Assembly: GCF_017813235.1 (NCBI RefSeq)
Contig: NZ_JAGISH010000008.1
Span: 124,001-188,000 of the forward strand
Length of the DNA: 64,000 bases
From: Sagittula salina
GTDB taxonomy: Bacteria > Pseudomonadota > Alphaproteobacteria > Rhodobacterales > Rhodobacteraceae
Direction of reading: 5' to 3'
Shown here one piece after another: positions 25,784 to 34,913 of this stretch (within the stretch, counting starts at the first letter, position 1; every line of letters starts with the position of its first letter). Below the pieces are notes generated by a model that had not been told where the DNA came from, made no database searches, and was given only the letters and a program-made list of their open reading frames with translations. The translations under genes were made by a program, and so were the position numbers.

Positions 25784-27589
25784 TTGGCACATGATCTCGA
25801 ATGCACCTACGATCCCGACCGCGACATCGTGCTGGAAGGCGGTGGCGAGGTCGAAATCATCTGGTACGTGGATTACACCTGCCGCCATACCCGGCGCATC
25901 CGCGACATCATCCGCCGCTCTCCGAAACGTTTCGGCGAGCAGAGCACAGCGACGGTGGTGCGCTTCATCATGCCCGAAGAGGGCGACCGGGGCGCAGAAC
26001 TGGCGGCCCGCGCTGCCATTGCCGCGGAACGGCAGGGTAAATTCGCTGACATGCACCGCCTGCTGTTCGAACAGCCCCCCCAGTATACACAGGAGGGGCT
26101 GGAAAATCTGGCCCGGCACCTGTCCCTCGACCTTTACCAGTTCCGTGACGACATGCGCGCAGAGGCGACGGACGAAAAGCTGGCCTTTGACCGGAACGCG
26201 CTGGGGGACACCTCTGACCTGCATATGCCGCTGATCTTCATCGACGGGCGATTTTACGGCGGGGCATGGGACGAGGACGCGATCATCGATGCCATCGAGC
26301 GCCCGCTGGGCGTGCGCATCTCGCTGGCGGGAGAGGATTTCTTTCACTGGGCGGCCTCGGCCGGGCTGGTGCTGATCCTCGCCACGCTGGCGGCGCTGGT
26401 GGTCGCCAACGTGGGCTGGCACGACAGCTACGAACAGTTTCGCGAAACCGATTTCGCCCTGAGTTTCGGCGAGCACAGCTTTGCCCTGCCGCTGGAAATG
26501 TGGATCAACGACGGCCTCATGGCGTTGTTCTTCCTGCTGGTCGGCATCGAGATCAAACGCGAGATCATCTTTGGCGAACTCAGCGAATGGGACCGCGCCA
26601 TTCTGCCGATCATCGGCGCGGTGGGCGGCATGGTAGTGCCCGCGCTCGTTTACGTCGGCATCAACTTTGGCGGCGAATACATCCACGGCTGGGGCGTGCC
26701 GATGGCGACCGACATCGCCTTTACCCTCGGGATCATGGCGCTGCTGGGGTCGAAGGTGCCGACCTCGCTGAAGGTCTTCGTTTCCGCGCTCGCCATCGCC
26801 GACGACCTCGGTGCGATCATGGTCATCGCGCTGTTCTACGGCGAAGGTTTCCACCTGCAGCCCTTCTTCCTCGCGCTTGCGGTCATGGCGGTGATGGCGG
26901 CGCTGAACTGGGGCAGGGTCTGGAACCGGATGCCCTACATGTTCCTGGGCGTGGTGTTGTGGTATTACATCCACGAAAGCGGGCTGCATGCGACGCTGGC
27001 AGGGGTCATCACCGCGGCGATGCTGCCCTCGCGCCGCCCGGCGGACGGCCGCAGCGTGGCCGCGCAGGCCGCAGCGATCGTAGAGGGCGAGGACGAGCCC
27101 GCGAAGATGGGCGACACCGCCGTGCGCCGCCTGCAGAACGCGGTGGAACGCCTGCGCGAGCCGGGCTTTCACCTGCAGGAGGCGCTGGAGGCCTATTCCA
27201 ACTATCTGATCCTGCCGCTTTTTGCCTTCTTCAACACCGGGTTGCTGATCATCGGATCGAGCTTCTCTCCCCTCGCGCCCGAAAGCCTTGGGGTGATGCT
27301 GGGGCTGCTGATCGGAAAGCCGCTGGGCATCGTCGGCATCGTCTGGATCGCGACGAAACTGGGCTTTGCGCGGTTGTCGTCCGAGATCAGCTGGCTGCAG
27401 ATGATCGGTGCCGGGTTCCTGGCCGGGGTCGGCTTTACCATGTCGATCTTCATCAGTTCGGCCGCTTTCGAGGGCGGAGAGCTGGAAAGCGTGAAACTGG
27501 CGGTCCTGCTGGCCTCCACTTGCGCGGCGGTGGCCGGATCCGCAATCCTGTGGTTCGCGCCAAAGATCGGGGCGAACGGAACGGGCTGA
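25784..27589 (+). CDS. nhaA: Na+/H+ antiporter NhaA with N-terminal thioredoxin-like domain
   Basis: About 601 residues from a TTG at 25784, which has GAGG 8 nt upstream. The start is uncertain, since the frame is open to 25538. Residues ~15-175 form a DsbA-like thioredoxin fold (VEIIWYVDYTCRHTRRI, later MPLIFIDGRFYGGAWDED), with the active-site CxxC reduced to C-R-H-T. From ~185 the NhaA antiporter follows, with TM helices, the paired aspartates in LAIADDLGAIMV, and the later GIGLLIGKPLG-type helix (here LGLLIGKPLGIVG). NhaA exports Na+ using the proton gradient. Fusions of NhaA to thioredoxin-like domains are known in bacteria; the role of the domain is unclear. Confidence 0.9.
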   Translation: MAHDLECTYDPDRDIVLEGGGEVEIIWYVDYTCRHTRRIRDIIRRSPKRFGEQSTATVVRFIMPEEGDRGAELAARAAIAAERQGKFADMHRLLFEQPPQYTQEGLENLARHLSLDLYQFRDDMRAEATDEKLAFDRNALGDTSDLHMPLIFIDGRFYGGAWDEDAIIDAIERPLGVRISLAGEDFFHWAASAGLVLILATLAALVVANVGWHDSYEQFRETDFALSFGEHSFALPLEMWINDGLMALFFLLVGIEIKREIIFGELSEWDRAILPIIGAVGGMVVPALVYVGINFGGEYIHGWGVPMATDIAFTLGIMALLGSKVPTSLKVFVSALAIADDLGAIMVIALFYGEGFHLQPFFLALAVMAVMAALNWGRVWNRMPYMFLGVVLWYYIHESGLHATLAGVITAAMLPSRRPADGRSVAAQAAAIVEGEDEPAKMGDTAVRRLQNAVERLREPGFHLQEALEAYSNYLILPLFAFFNTGLLIIGSSFSPLAPESLGVMLGLLIGKPLGIVGIVWIATKLGFARLSSEISWLQMIGAGFLAGVGFTMSIFISSAAFEGGELESVKLAVLLASTCAAVAGSAILWFAPKIGANGTG

Positions 27590-27630
27590 GCACCCACGCG
27601 TTCCTGTGGCAGGACACAAGGAGATCCGCC

Positions 27631-28176
27631 ATGAAGACCCTGACACTTGCCGCGCTGTTGGCAGGCACTGCCTGTGCCGCGCTGGCGCAGGACGCGGAAC
27701 CGAGCGAGCGCACGCTGGTAACCGGCGAAATGCTGCAGGAGATCGTCGCAGAAGCGCCCTACGAATGCGCCAACTACGACATGGACAGCGACAGTTGCGA
27801 GGCGGTGACGCAGCTCACCTTTGACGGGGATATGGTGGCAGGCACGGCACGTAGCCTCTTTGCGGACGATGTGGAGGGTACGGTGATGGGCACCGGGACG
27901 TTGGAGGGGGACCGCATCTGCATGGCTCCCGATGACATCACGATGCAGTTGCAAAGCCCCGACAGCACGATGAACGAGATGGTGCAGAACCAGTTCATGG
28001 CCGCGATCGAGGCGCTGGGCACGCTATGCACCACCTATTACGCGCTTGAGGATGGCGGCTATGTATCGGTGACCACGCAGGCGGACGGCACGCCCATTCC
28101 AGACGGTGAGGAAGGCGTGCAATTCTTCGGGCAGGAAAAGTCGCTGCGTGCGGTGCCCGAGGAAATCGAGACCTGA
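27631..28176 (+). CDS. Secreted protein of unknown function
   Basis: 181 residues with a clear signal peptide (MKTLTLAALLAGTACAALAQ, cleavage after AQ). The mature part is acidic, with cysteines in YECANYDMDSDSCEAVTQL, RICMAP and GTLCTTYY that could form two disulfides. No known domain. AAGGAG lies 9 nt before the ATG. It lies 41 nt after nhaA and ends at a terminator, so it may be the last gene of that transcript. Confidence 0.78.
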   Translation: MKTLTLAALLAGTACAALAQDAEPSERTLVTGEMLQEIVAEAPYECANYDMDSDSCEAVTQLTFDGDMVAGTARSLFADDVEGTVMGTGTLEGDRICMAPDDITMQLQSPDSTMNEMVQNQFMAAIEALGTLCTTYYALEDGGYVSVTTQADGTPIPDGEEGVQFFGQEKSLRAVPEEIET

Positions 28177-28193
28177 GGATTGCCCTTATACGC

Positions 28194-28222
28194 AAAGGCC
28201 CCGCCGCCAAGCGGGGCCTTTG
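28194..28222. terminator. Bidirectional intrinsic terminator
   Basis: An 11-bp stem AAAGGCCCCGC / GCGGGGCCTTT (28194-28204, 28211-28221), centred between the convergent secreted-protein gene and prpE. Confidence 0.88.
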
Positions 28223-28228
28223 CGGTGA

Positions 28229-30118
28229 TCATTTTGCGTAGCCAAGGCCCCGCAGCGCTTGGCTGATCTCTTCCAGGATCCCCGGGTCGTCGATTGTCGC
28301 GGGCATTTTGAAGGTCTCGCTGTCGGCGATCTTCACCATGGTCGCGCGCAGGATCTTGCCGGAGCGGGTCTTTGGCAGACGGTCCACCACGCAAGCGAGT
28401 TTGAACGCCGCCACCGGTCCGATCTGCTGGCGCACCAGTGCCACGCTTTCTTTCACGATGACGTCGTGCGGGCGGTTGCAGCCAGCGTTCAGACACAAAA
28501 AGCCCAGAGGCAACTGCCCCTTCAGGTCGTCCGTGACCCCGATTACCGCACATTCGGCCACGTCTGCGTGGGAAGCGAGCACCTCCTCCATCGCGCCGGT
28601 GGACAGGCGGTGGCCCGCGACATTGATGACGTCATCGGTGCGCGCCATGATGTAGAGGTATCCCTCCGCGTCCTTCATCCCCGCGTCGCCGGTTTCGTAG
28701 TAACCGGGGAAGTGGTCGAGGTAGGACTTCTGGAACCGTCCTTCTGCGTTCCACAGCGTCGGCAGGGTGCCGGGGGGCAGCGGCAGCTTCACCGCGATGG
28801 CCCCCAATTCGCCGTCGGGAAGCGGGTGGCCCGCCTCGTCGAGGATCTGGACATCGTAGCCCGGCATCGGCACCGTGGGGGATCCGAGCTTGACCGGCAG
28901 TTCCTCGATCCCCAACGGGTTCGCGGCGATGGACCACCCGGTTTCGGTCTGCCACCAGTGATCGATCACCGGCACCTTCAGGTGTTCCTGCGCCCATTCG
29001 ATGGTGGCCGGATCGGCGCGTTCCCCGGCAAGGAAGACCGCGCGCAAGTCAGTCAGGTCGTATTTCGCGATGAACCCGCCCTTCGGATCTTCGCGTTTCA
29101 CCGCGCGAAAGGCTGTGGGGGCGGTGAAGAACGACCGCACCTTGTGTTCGGAGATCACCCGCCAGAAGGTACCCGCATCGGGCGTGCCGACGGGCTTGCC
29201 TTCGAACACGATGGTGGTGTTGCCGTGGATCAGCGGCCCATAGCAGATGTAGGAATGCCCCACGACCCACCCTACATCGGATGCGGCCCAGAAGACATCG
29301 CCGGGATCGACGTTGTAGATGTTCTTCATCGACCAGTTCAGCGCCACGAGATGCCCGCCGGTGTGGCGGACAACGCCCTTGGGCTGGCCCGTGGTGCCGG
29401 AGGTATAGAGGATGTAGGCGGGGTGGTTGCCTTCTACCGGGACACAGTCGGCGGGTTGCACGCCGTACTGAAAGCCATGCCAGTTGTAGTCGCGGCCCGG
29501 TATCAGTTTCGCCACCTCCTGTTCGCGTTGAAAGATCACGCAGAAATCGGGCTTGTGGGTCGCCTGCTCGATGGCGTTGTCGAGCAGGGGCTTGTAATGC
29601 ACCACGCGCCCCGGCTCCATGCCGCAGCTTGCCGCGATGATCGCCTTGGGTGTCGCGTCGTCGATGCGGACCGCCAGTTCATGGGCGGCGAACCCGCCAA
29701 AAACCACCGAATGCACCGCGCCCAGCCGCGCGCAGGCCAGCATTGCCTCCAACGCCTCGGGGATCATCGGCATGTAGATGATGACGCGGTCGCCCTTCTC
29801 CACGCCCTTCGCGCGCAGCGCGCCTGCCAGCATAGCCACCCGGTTGCGCAATTCGACAAAGGAGATTTCGCGCTTCGTATGCGTGATGGGGCTGTCGTAG
29901 ATGATGGCGGTCTGCTCGCCGCGTCCGGCCTCGACGTGGCGGTCCACGGCGTTCCAGCAGGTGTTCACCATACCGTCCGCGAACCATTCGTACATATGGT
30001 CGCCGCGGTCAAAAAGCGCCTGCGACGGGGGGGTGTCCCAGTCGATTGCGCGGGCCGCCTCCATCCAGAATGCGTCCGGGTCGGCTTTCCAGCTGTCGTA
30101 GACGTCCTTGTATCCCAT
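28229..30118 (-). CDS. prpE: Propionyl-CoA synthetase
   Basis: 629 residues, the full length for PrpE, an acetyl-CoA-synthetase-type adenylate-forming enzyme. It activates propionate to propionyl-CoA. Visible signatures: the P-loop YTSGTTGQPKGVVRHTGGH, VFWAASDVGWVVGHSY, HWWQTETGWSI, GYYETGDAG, RTDDVINVAGHRLSTGAMEE, and the catalytic lysine in PKTRSGKILRATM near the C-terminus. PrpE also takes part in acrylate/DMSP carbon use in some roseobacters. Two TTTGCAAA palindromes lie 135-190 nt upstream. No prpB/prpC genes are nearby. Confidence 0.95.
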   Translation of the reverse strand: MGYKDVYDSWKADPDAFWMEAARAIDWDTPPSQALFDRGDHMYEWFADGMVNTCWNAVDRHVEAGRGEQTAIIYDSPITHTKREISFVELRNRVAMLAGALRAKGVEKGDRVIIYMPMIPEALEAMLACARLGAVHSVVFGGFAAHELAVRIDDATPKAIIAASCGMEPGRVVHYKPLLDNAIEQATHKPDFCVIFQREQEVAKLIPGRDYNWHGFQYGVQPADCVPVEGNHPAYILYTSGTTGQPKGVVRHTGGHLVALNWSMKNIYNVDPGDVFWAASDVGWVVGHSYICYGPLIHGNTTIVFEGKPVGTPDAGTFWRVISEHKVRSFFTAPTAFRAVKREDPKGGFIAKYDLTDLRAVFLAGERADPATIEWAQEHLKVPVIDHWWQTETGWSIAANPLGIEELPVKLGSPTVPMPGYDVQILDEAGHPLPDGELGAIAVKLPLPPGTLPTLWNAEGRFQKSYLDHFPGYYETGDAGMKDAEGYLYIMARTDDVINVAGHRLSTGAMEEVLASHADVAECAVIGVTDDLKGQLPLGFLCLNAGCNRPHDVIVKESVALVRQQIGPVAAFKLACVVDRLPKTRSGKILRATMVKIADSETFKMPATIDDPGILEEISQALRGLGYAK

Positions 30119-30252
30119 GGGCCCTCTCCTCCGCGGTCTCCTCGCCTTCGGGCTTAGGACGCGGGTAGGCGCTCTCGCAAGTGTGTTGGCGCATGACAGG
30201 ACGGATTAACGCAGGAAGTTTGCGGACGCACGGCGGGCGCGGCCTGAAAATC

Positions 30253-30308
30253 TTTGCAAATCCGGAGGATCTGTGCGGCAGGGTGCGAAGATGCGGCACC
30301 TTTGCAAA
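30253..30308. promoter_or_regulatory. Two TTTGCAAA palindromes upstream of prpE
   Basis: Perfect 8-bp palindromes at 30253-30260 and 30301-30308, with a partial TGTGCAAA at about 30325. They lie between divergent prpE and the gene at 30409. ScfR-family short-chain acyl-CoA regulators (RamB, PccR) are known to bind TTTGCAAA-type sites, so this may be their operator region. Spacing differs from the known tandem arrangement. Confidence 0.5.
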
Positions 30309-30408
30309 CCGTCACCTGCGCCCTGTGCAAAGCGGCGAGTCGCTTGACGCGATGGCCCCGCCGTGGCCTCCTTCGGGCAAAAGAACGGGGCAGGTTGCGG
30401 GAACGAGG

Positions 30409-31371
30409 ATGAGAGCACATCGGGCGATTGCGGGCCTCATGGCGTGCCTTGTCGCAGGCTTCATGGGGTCCCTTGCCAGCGCCGCGCAGGCGAAATGGGT
30501 TTACCAGGATGGGCCGGAAACTGGCCGCCACGCGGCCTGGGTCTGCGCTGACGGGGCGGGCGCAGGCAAGGACGGGCGGCTGTGCTTCGGCCTGTCATGC
30601 GACGCGGGGCAGGGGATCCGTTTCGGCCTGAGCGCGCAGGGGGATGCCGTATTGCTGGCGCGGGCCGACCTCAATGTGCTGATCTTTGTTGGCGCGCGGG
30701 CACTGGCACCTCTGTCCTTTACCACGACGGGCCTTGGGACCTTCGAGGCGCCCCTGACCGCCGCCCACGCCGGGGCGATAGCGCGTTTGCAGGCCGGGTC
30801 GGCGATGGACCTGCGCTATTGGGAAACGGAGGATGCGCCGCCGCTGCTATGGCGTTTGTCACTGAAGGGGTCGCGCGCCGCGCTTGACGCATTGCAGGGC
30901 GCTTGCCCGGTGCCGGCGCCAGAGGCACCGTCGCAGGTGGTCGAAAGGGACCCTGCGGCGCGGGTGCTGACAGACATGCGTGCGGCCTGTGCGGCACTGG
31001 GCGGCACGGTGACAGTCGGTGAGGGTTACGCGACTGCGGTCGACCTTGCTGCGCCGGAGGTCGCCGCGTCGGGTGCACGAACGGTGGAACTGGCGGACGA
31101 ACAGAAGGACGGTTTGATCCTGCGCCACGAGCGCCTGATTTGTTCTGCACAGGACAATCTGGTTTGCGGACCCGCCGGTTGCCTTGCCTCTGTCTGGAAG
31201 CCGGGGCCAACGGGCTACGCGCGGGTCTTCCTCAACGCCGTTCAGGACATCGCCATGGAGACCCCCGGCGCGCTGCGCCTTTTGCTTCGCGGTGCGCTCT
31301 GCGGATCTCGCCGCGCGGGTTCCTGCACGCAGATCTGGACCCTTCAGGACGGGAGGCTCGCGCCGGAGTAG
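30409..31371 (+). CDS. Exported protein of unknown function
   Basis: 320 residues with a signal peptide (AIAGLMACLVAGFMGSLASA, cleavage near residue 27). The mature protein has about ten cysteines in the pattern of a disulfide-rich, beta-type periplasmic protein (VCADGAG, LCFGLSCDAGQG, GACPVP, RAACAALGG, LICSAQDNLVCGPAGCLA, ALCGSRRAGSCTQIW). No family recognised; the C-terminal half (residues ~190-320) may be a separate domain. Divergent from prpE. Confidence 0.75.
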   Translation: MRAHRAIAGLMACLVAGFMGSLASAAQAKWVYQDGPETGRHAAWVCADGAGAGKDGRLCFGLSCDAGQGIRFGLSAQGDAVLLARADLNVLIFVGARALAPLSFTTTGLGTFEAPLTAAHAGAIARLQAGSAMDLRYWETEDAPPLLWRLSLKGSRAALDALQGACPVPAPEAPSQVVERDPAARVLTDMRAACAALGGTVTVGEGYATAVDLAAPEVAASGARTVELADEQKDGLILRHERLICSAQDNLVCGPAGCLASVWKPGPTGYARVFLNAVQDIAMETPGALRLLLRGALCGSRRAGSCTQIWTLQDGRLAPE

Positions 31372-31447
31372 GTCAGGCTTACCTGACTTTACGGAATGGC
31401 TGCCGGGTCGGACAGTCTGTTGATGCGGGCGCTGCGGGAGTGGATCG

Positions 31448-31897
31448 ATGGAACAGCCGGACTGGATGGAATGGGTGCAATGGGCGCAGCCGGTCGCGGC
31501 CCCAAAGCTTGTGGCCGACATGTCGCTGATCCCGACGCATCCGGGTTTCTACGCCTTCACGGAAGACCCGGCCCCGCTGCGCAAGCACCACGTGCTTTAT
31601 ATCGGAGAGACCGGCATGGCGGGGGGGCTGCGCGCGCGCCTGCGCAGCTATCTGCGCGCCGATCCGACAACGACGAAGGTCCGGCACATGGGGGCGCTGT
31701 TTATCCTGCACCGCCGCCACCAGAATATCGAAGCCCGGCTTGTGGACCCGGCCCATACGGGCACGATCTATGTACGCTGGGCGCCGTTGATGATCGCCCG
31801 CCGTGCCCGCATGGATATCGAGACCGCGATGATGCAGTACTACGAATGCCACTACAATCAACGGCAGATGAAATCCGCGACGCCCTACGATACCTGA
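31448..31897 (+). CDS. GIY-YIG-like nuclease-fold protein
   Basis: 149 residues. The signature elements of the GIY-YIG fold are in order: GFYAF (for GIY), then HHVLYIGETGM (YIG), an arginine in GLRARLRSYLR, and a C-terminal acidic residue and asparagine in DIETAMMQYYECHYNQR. The family cuts DNA in repair and mobile elements, but small stand-alone members are often of unknown role. Assignment is from motif alone. It lies 76 nt after the exported-protein gene and converges on maeB. Confidence 0.65.
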   Translation: MEQPDWMEWVQWAQPVAAPKLVADMSLIPTHPGFYAFTEDPAPLRKHHVLYIGETGMAGGLRARLRSYLRADPTTTKVRHMGALFILHRRHQNIEARLVDPAHTGTIYVRWAPLMIARRARMDIETAMMQYYECHYNQRQMKSATPYDT

Positions 31898-31922
31898 GCT
31901 GCGGCCGTTCAGCCGCCACCGT

Positions 31923-34214
31923 TCAGCCGTAGACGTCGACCGGGGTGCCCGCGATGGCGGCCATGTTCAAAAGGCCCCGCGCCGTGATCGAGGGCGTCAC
32001 GATATGCGCCCGGTTGCCCATCCCCATCAGGATCGGCCCGACCTCCAGCCCGCCCGCCTTCATCTTCAGGATATTGCGAGTGGCGGATGCCGTGTCCGCA
32101 TGGCCAAAGATCAGCACGTTGGCGGCCCCTTTCATGCGATTGCCGGGCATCAGCCTCTCGCGCAGCTCGGGGTCGAGAGCCGCATCCACGTTCATCTCGC
32201 CCTCGTAACAGAAATCGCATTCCCGCGCGTCGAGGATCTCCAGCGCCTCGCGCAGCCGCTTGCCCGAGCCTTCGGGGTGGTTGCCAAAGGACGACTGCGA
32301 ACAGAAGGCCACGTTGGGTGACAGCCCGAAGCGGCGTACATGGCGCGCGGCGCCGATGGCACTGTGGGCCAGTTCCTCGGGCGTGGGGCGGCTGTGGACG
32401 TGGGTATCGGCAATGAACAGCGGGCCGTCTTCGAGGATCATCAGCGACAGGGCGCCCTGCGGGTGCAGCCGCGCGCTGCCCAGAACCTGCCGGATGTAGT
32501 TCAAATGCCAGCGGTATTCCCCGAAGGTGCCACAGATCATGCTGTCGGCCTCGTCGCGCTGCACCATGATGGCGGCGATGGCGGTGGTGTTGGTGCGCAT
32601 GATCGCGCGGGCAAGGTCCGGTGTCACGCCGCGCCGTGCCATGATGCGGTGATAGGTCTCCCAGTAGTCGCGGTAGCGGGGGTCGTTTTCCGGGTTCACG
32701 ATGTGGAAATCCTGCCCTGGCCGGACCTTCAGGCCAAAGCGTTCGCAGCGCGCTTCCATGACTTCGGGACGGCCGATGAGGATCGGCGTTTCCGTGGTCT
32801 CCTCCAGGATGGCCTGCGCGGCGCGCAGTACGCGCTCGTCCTCGCCCTCGGAAAACACGATGCGGCGCGATGCGGTGGCGGCGGCCTCGAAAACCGGGCG
32901 CATGAGCAACGCCGACTTGAAGACGGAGGCGTCGAGCTTGTGCTTGTAGGCCTTCAGATCGGTCAGCGGGCGGGTGGCGACGCCGGTTTCCATCGCGGCC
33001 TTGGCCACAGCGGTCGACACGACGCCCGAAAGACGCGGGTCGAAAGGCTTCGGGATCAGGTAATCCGCGCCAAAGGTCAGCTGCTCGCCCCGGTAGGCGG
33101 CGGCAGCCTCCGCGCTGGTCGTGGCTCGTGCCAGCGCGGCGATGCCTTCGACGCAGGCCACTTCCATTTCATCGTTGATCGTGGTGGCGCCCACGTCCAG
33201 TGCGCCCCGGAAGATGAAGGGGAAGCACAGCACATTGTTGACCTGATTGGGGAAATCGCTGCGTCCGGTGGCGATGATCGCATCCGGTGCCGCCTCGCGG
33301 GCGAGATCGGGCATCAATTCCGGCGTCGGGTTGGCGAGGGCAAAGATGATCGGTCGGGCGGTCATCCGCCGAACGTGTTCGGGGTGCAGCACGCCCGGCC
33401 CCGACAGCCCGAGGAAGAGGTCGGCGCCGTCGATCACGTCATCCAGCGTCCGCTTGTCCGACGCCTGCGCGAACGCAGCCTTCTGCGGGTTCATGTCCTC
33501 TGCCCGGCCTTCGTAGACCAGCCCGTGGATGTCGCACAGCCAGATGTTCTCGCGCTTCACCCCCAGCTTCAGAAGCATGTTCAGACAGGCGATGCCCGCC
33601 GCCCCGCCGCCGGTGGAGACGACCTTGACGTCCTCGAACCGCTTGCCGGCCACATGCAGTGCGTTGGTGGCCGCCGCGCCCACAACGATGGCCGTGCCGT
33701 GCTGGTCGTCGTGGAAAACGGGGATGTTCATGCGCTCGCGACAGATCCGTTCGACGATGAAGCAATCCGGCGCCTTGATGTCCTCAAGGTTCACGGCGCC
33801 GAATGTCGGCTCCAGCGCGCAGACGATCTCGGCCAGCTTTTCCGGGTCGTGTTCGTCCACTTCGATATCGAAACAGTCGATGCCGGCGAACTTCTTGAAC
33901 AGGACCGCCTTGCCCTCCATCACCGGCTTTGACGCCAGCGCGCCGATGTTGCCCAGCCCCAGAACGGCGGTGCCGTTGGAGATCACCGCCACGAGGTTGC
34001 CCTTTGTGGTATAGCGCCGTGCGTTGGCCGGGTCGGCCTTGATCTCGAGGCAGGCCTCCGCCACTCCGGGGGAGTAGGCGCGGCTGAGGTCGCGGCCGTT
34101 GGCCATCGGTTTCGTCGCGCGGATCTCCAGTTTCCCGGGTTTCGGGTTCTCGTGATAGAACAGCGCCGCTTCGCGGAGAATGTCCTTCGAGGTGTCGGGG
34201 CTCTGGTCGTCCAT
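31923..34214 (-). CDS. maeB: NADP-dependent malic enzyme with C-terminal phosphotransacetylase-like domain
   Basis: 763 residues, as usual for MaeB. The N-terminal ~430 residues are malic enzyme (YSPGVAEACLEI, then DIKAPDCFIVERICRER, FHDDQHGTAIVVGAAATNAL, and STGGGAAGIACLNMLL for NADP binding). The C-terminal ~320 are phosphate acetyl/butyryltransferase-like (FSEGEDERVLRAAQAIL, NNYIRQVLGSARL-like segment, LIFGHADTASATRNILKM). The fused domain is regulatory in enzymes studied. It decarboxylates malate to pyruvate with NADPH. A 20-bp palindrome lies 29 nt upstream of the ATG. Confidence 0.95.
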   Translation of the reverse strand: MDDQSPDTSKDILREAALFYHENPKPGKLEIRATKPMANGRDLSRAYSPGVAEACLEIKADPANARRYTTKGNLVAVISNGTAVLGLGNIGALASKPVMEGKAVLFKKFAGIDCFDIEVDEHDPEKLAEIVCALEPTFGAVNLEDIKAPDCFIVERICRERMNIPVFHDDQHGTAIVVGAAATNALHVAGKRFEDVKVVSTGGGAAGIACLNMLLKLGVKRENIWLCDIHGLVYEGRAEDMNPQKAAFAQASDKRTLDDVIDGADLFLGLSGPGVLHPEHVRRMTARPIIFALANPTPELMPDLAREAAPDAIIATGRSDFPNQVNNVLCFPFIFRGALDVGATTINDEMEVACVEGIAALARATTSAEAAAAYRGEQLTFGADYLIPKPFDPRLSGVVSTAVAKAAMETGVATRPLTDLKAYKHKLDASVFKSALLMRPVFEAAATASRRIVFSEGEDERVLRAAQAILEETTETPILIGRPEVMEARCERFGLKVRPGQDFHIVNPENDPRYRDYWETYHRIMARRGVTPDLARAIMRTNTTAIAAIMVQRDEADSMICGTFGEYRWHLNYIRQVLGSARLHPQGALSLMILEDGPLFIADTHVHSRPTPEELAHSAIGAARHVRRFGLSPNVAFCSQSSFGNHPEGSGKRLREALEILDARECDFCYEGEMNVDAALDPELRERLMPGNRMKGAANVLIFGHADTASATRNILKMKAGGLEVGPILMGMGNRAHIVTPSITARGLLNMAAIAGTPVDVYG

Positions 34215-34520
34215 GCGGTTTCCTCCGATGCGCTGCCGCGCAATGGTTTAGCGTTAAACCATGTGTTTGGTGCCTGTGGGTCCGGCGATAACAGGGCAGG
34301 CCATGCCTTGCCAAGTGCGTGGGGCGGTTATCGGGCCGATCCGCCTTGCTGCGCGGGCTGTGGTTGCGATTCTCCTCACCTGCAGGCTGGGCGCGACGGG
34401 GGGGTTAATCAAGCCCCGAGCGCCCGCCGCTTTCCCCGAGGACGGGCTTGCAAATGCGGCGGCGCGCTTTCACCATGGCGCGACCCTGAACCAACAAGAC
34501 CCTCAACGAAGGAGTCATCC
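34215..34520. other. Divergent promoter region between maeB and the nucleoside-salvage operon
   Basis: 306 nt without a gene. It contains the maeB palindrome near its left end; no second palindrome or CRP-like site was found near cdd, which has GAAGGAG 9 nt before its ATG. Confidence 0.5.
34243..34262. promoter_or_regulatory. 20-bp palindromic candidate operator upstream of maeB
   Basis: ATGGTTTA-GCGT-TAAACCAT: 8-bp arms around a central CG, the form of LacI-family operators. It starts 29 nt upstream of the maeB ATG, where a repressor would overlap the promoter. The core TTTAGCGTTAAA resembles sites of CceR/PckR-type central-carbon regulators of alphaproteobacteria (inference). Confidence 0.6.
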
Positions 34521-34913
34521 ATGTCCCTGGCCGATGCTGCCCGCGCGGTGCGCGAAAACGCCTACGCGCCCTATTCGCATTTCAAGGTGGGAGCGGCGCT
34601 GAAGACGCCATCGGGCGAAGTCTTTGTCGGCTGCAACGTGGAGAATGTCGCTTACCCCGAGGGCACCTGTGCCGAGGCCGGCGCGATCGCCGCCATGGTC
34701 GCGGCGGGCGAAACGGAGTTCGCAGAGGTCTGTGTCATCGCGGATAGCCCGCACCCGGTGCCGCCCTGCGGTGGCTGCCGCCAGAAGCTGATGGAATTCG
34801 GCAAGCCGGGCGCAAAGGTCACGCTGGCCACGCTCGACGGTGCGGTCTTCGAAACCACTGTGGCGGACCTGCTGCCGGGCGCCTTTAGCAACGATCACAT
34901 GGACCGCGCATGA
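34521..34913 (+). CDS. cdd: Cytidine deaminase
   Basis: 130 residues, the tetrameric short form. It deaminates cytidine and deoxycytidine to uridine and deoxyuridine. Zinc site: PEGTCAEAGAIAAM (C-A-E, with the catalytic Glu) and HPVPPCGGCRQKLMEF (PCxxC). The N-terminal YAPYSHFKVGAAL segment is typical. First gene of a five-gene salvage operon; its stop overlaps the deoA start by 4 nt. Confidence 0.96.
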   Translation: MSLADAARAVRENAYAPYSHFKVGAALKTPSGEVFVGCNVENVAYPEGTCAEAGAIAAMVAAGETEFAEVCVIADSPHPVPPCGGCRQKLMEFGKPGAKVTLATLDGAVFETTVADLLPGAFSNDHMDRA

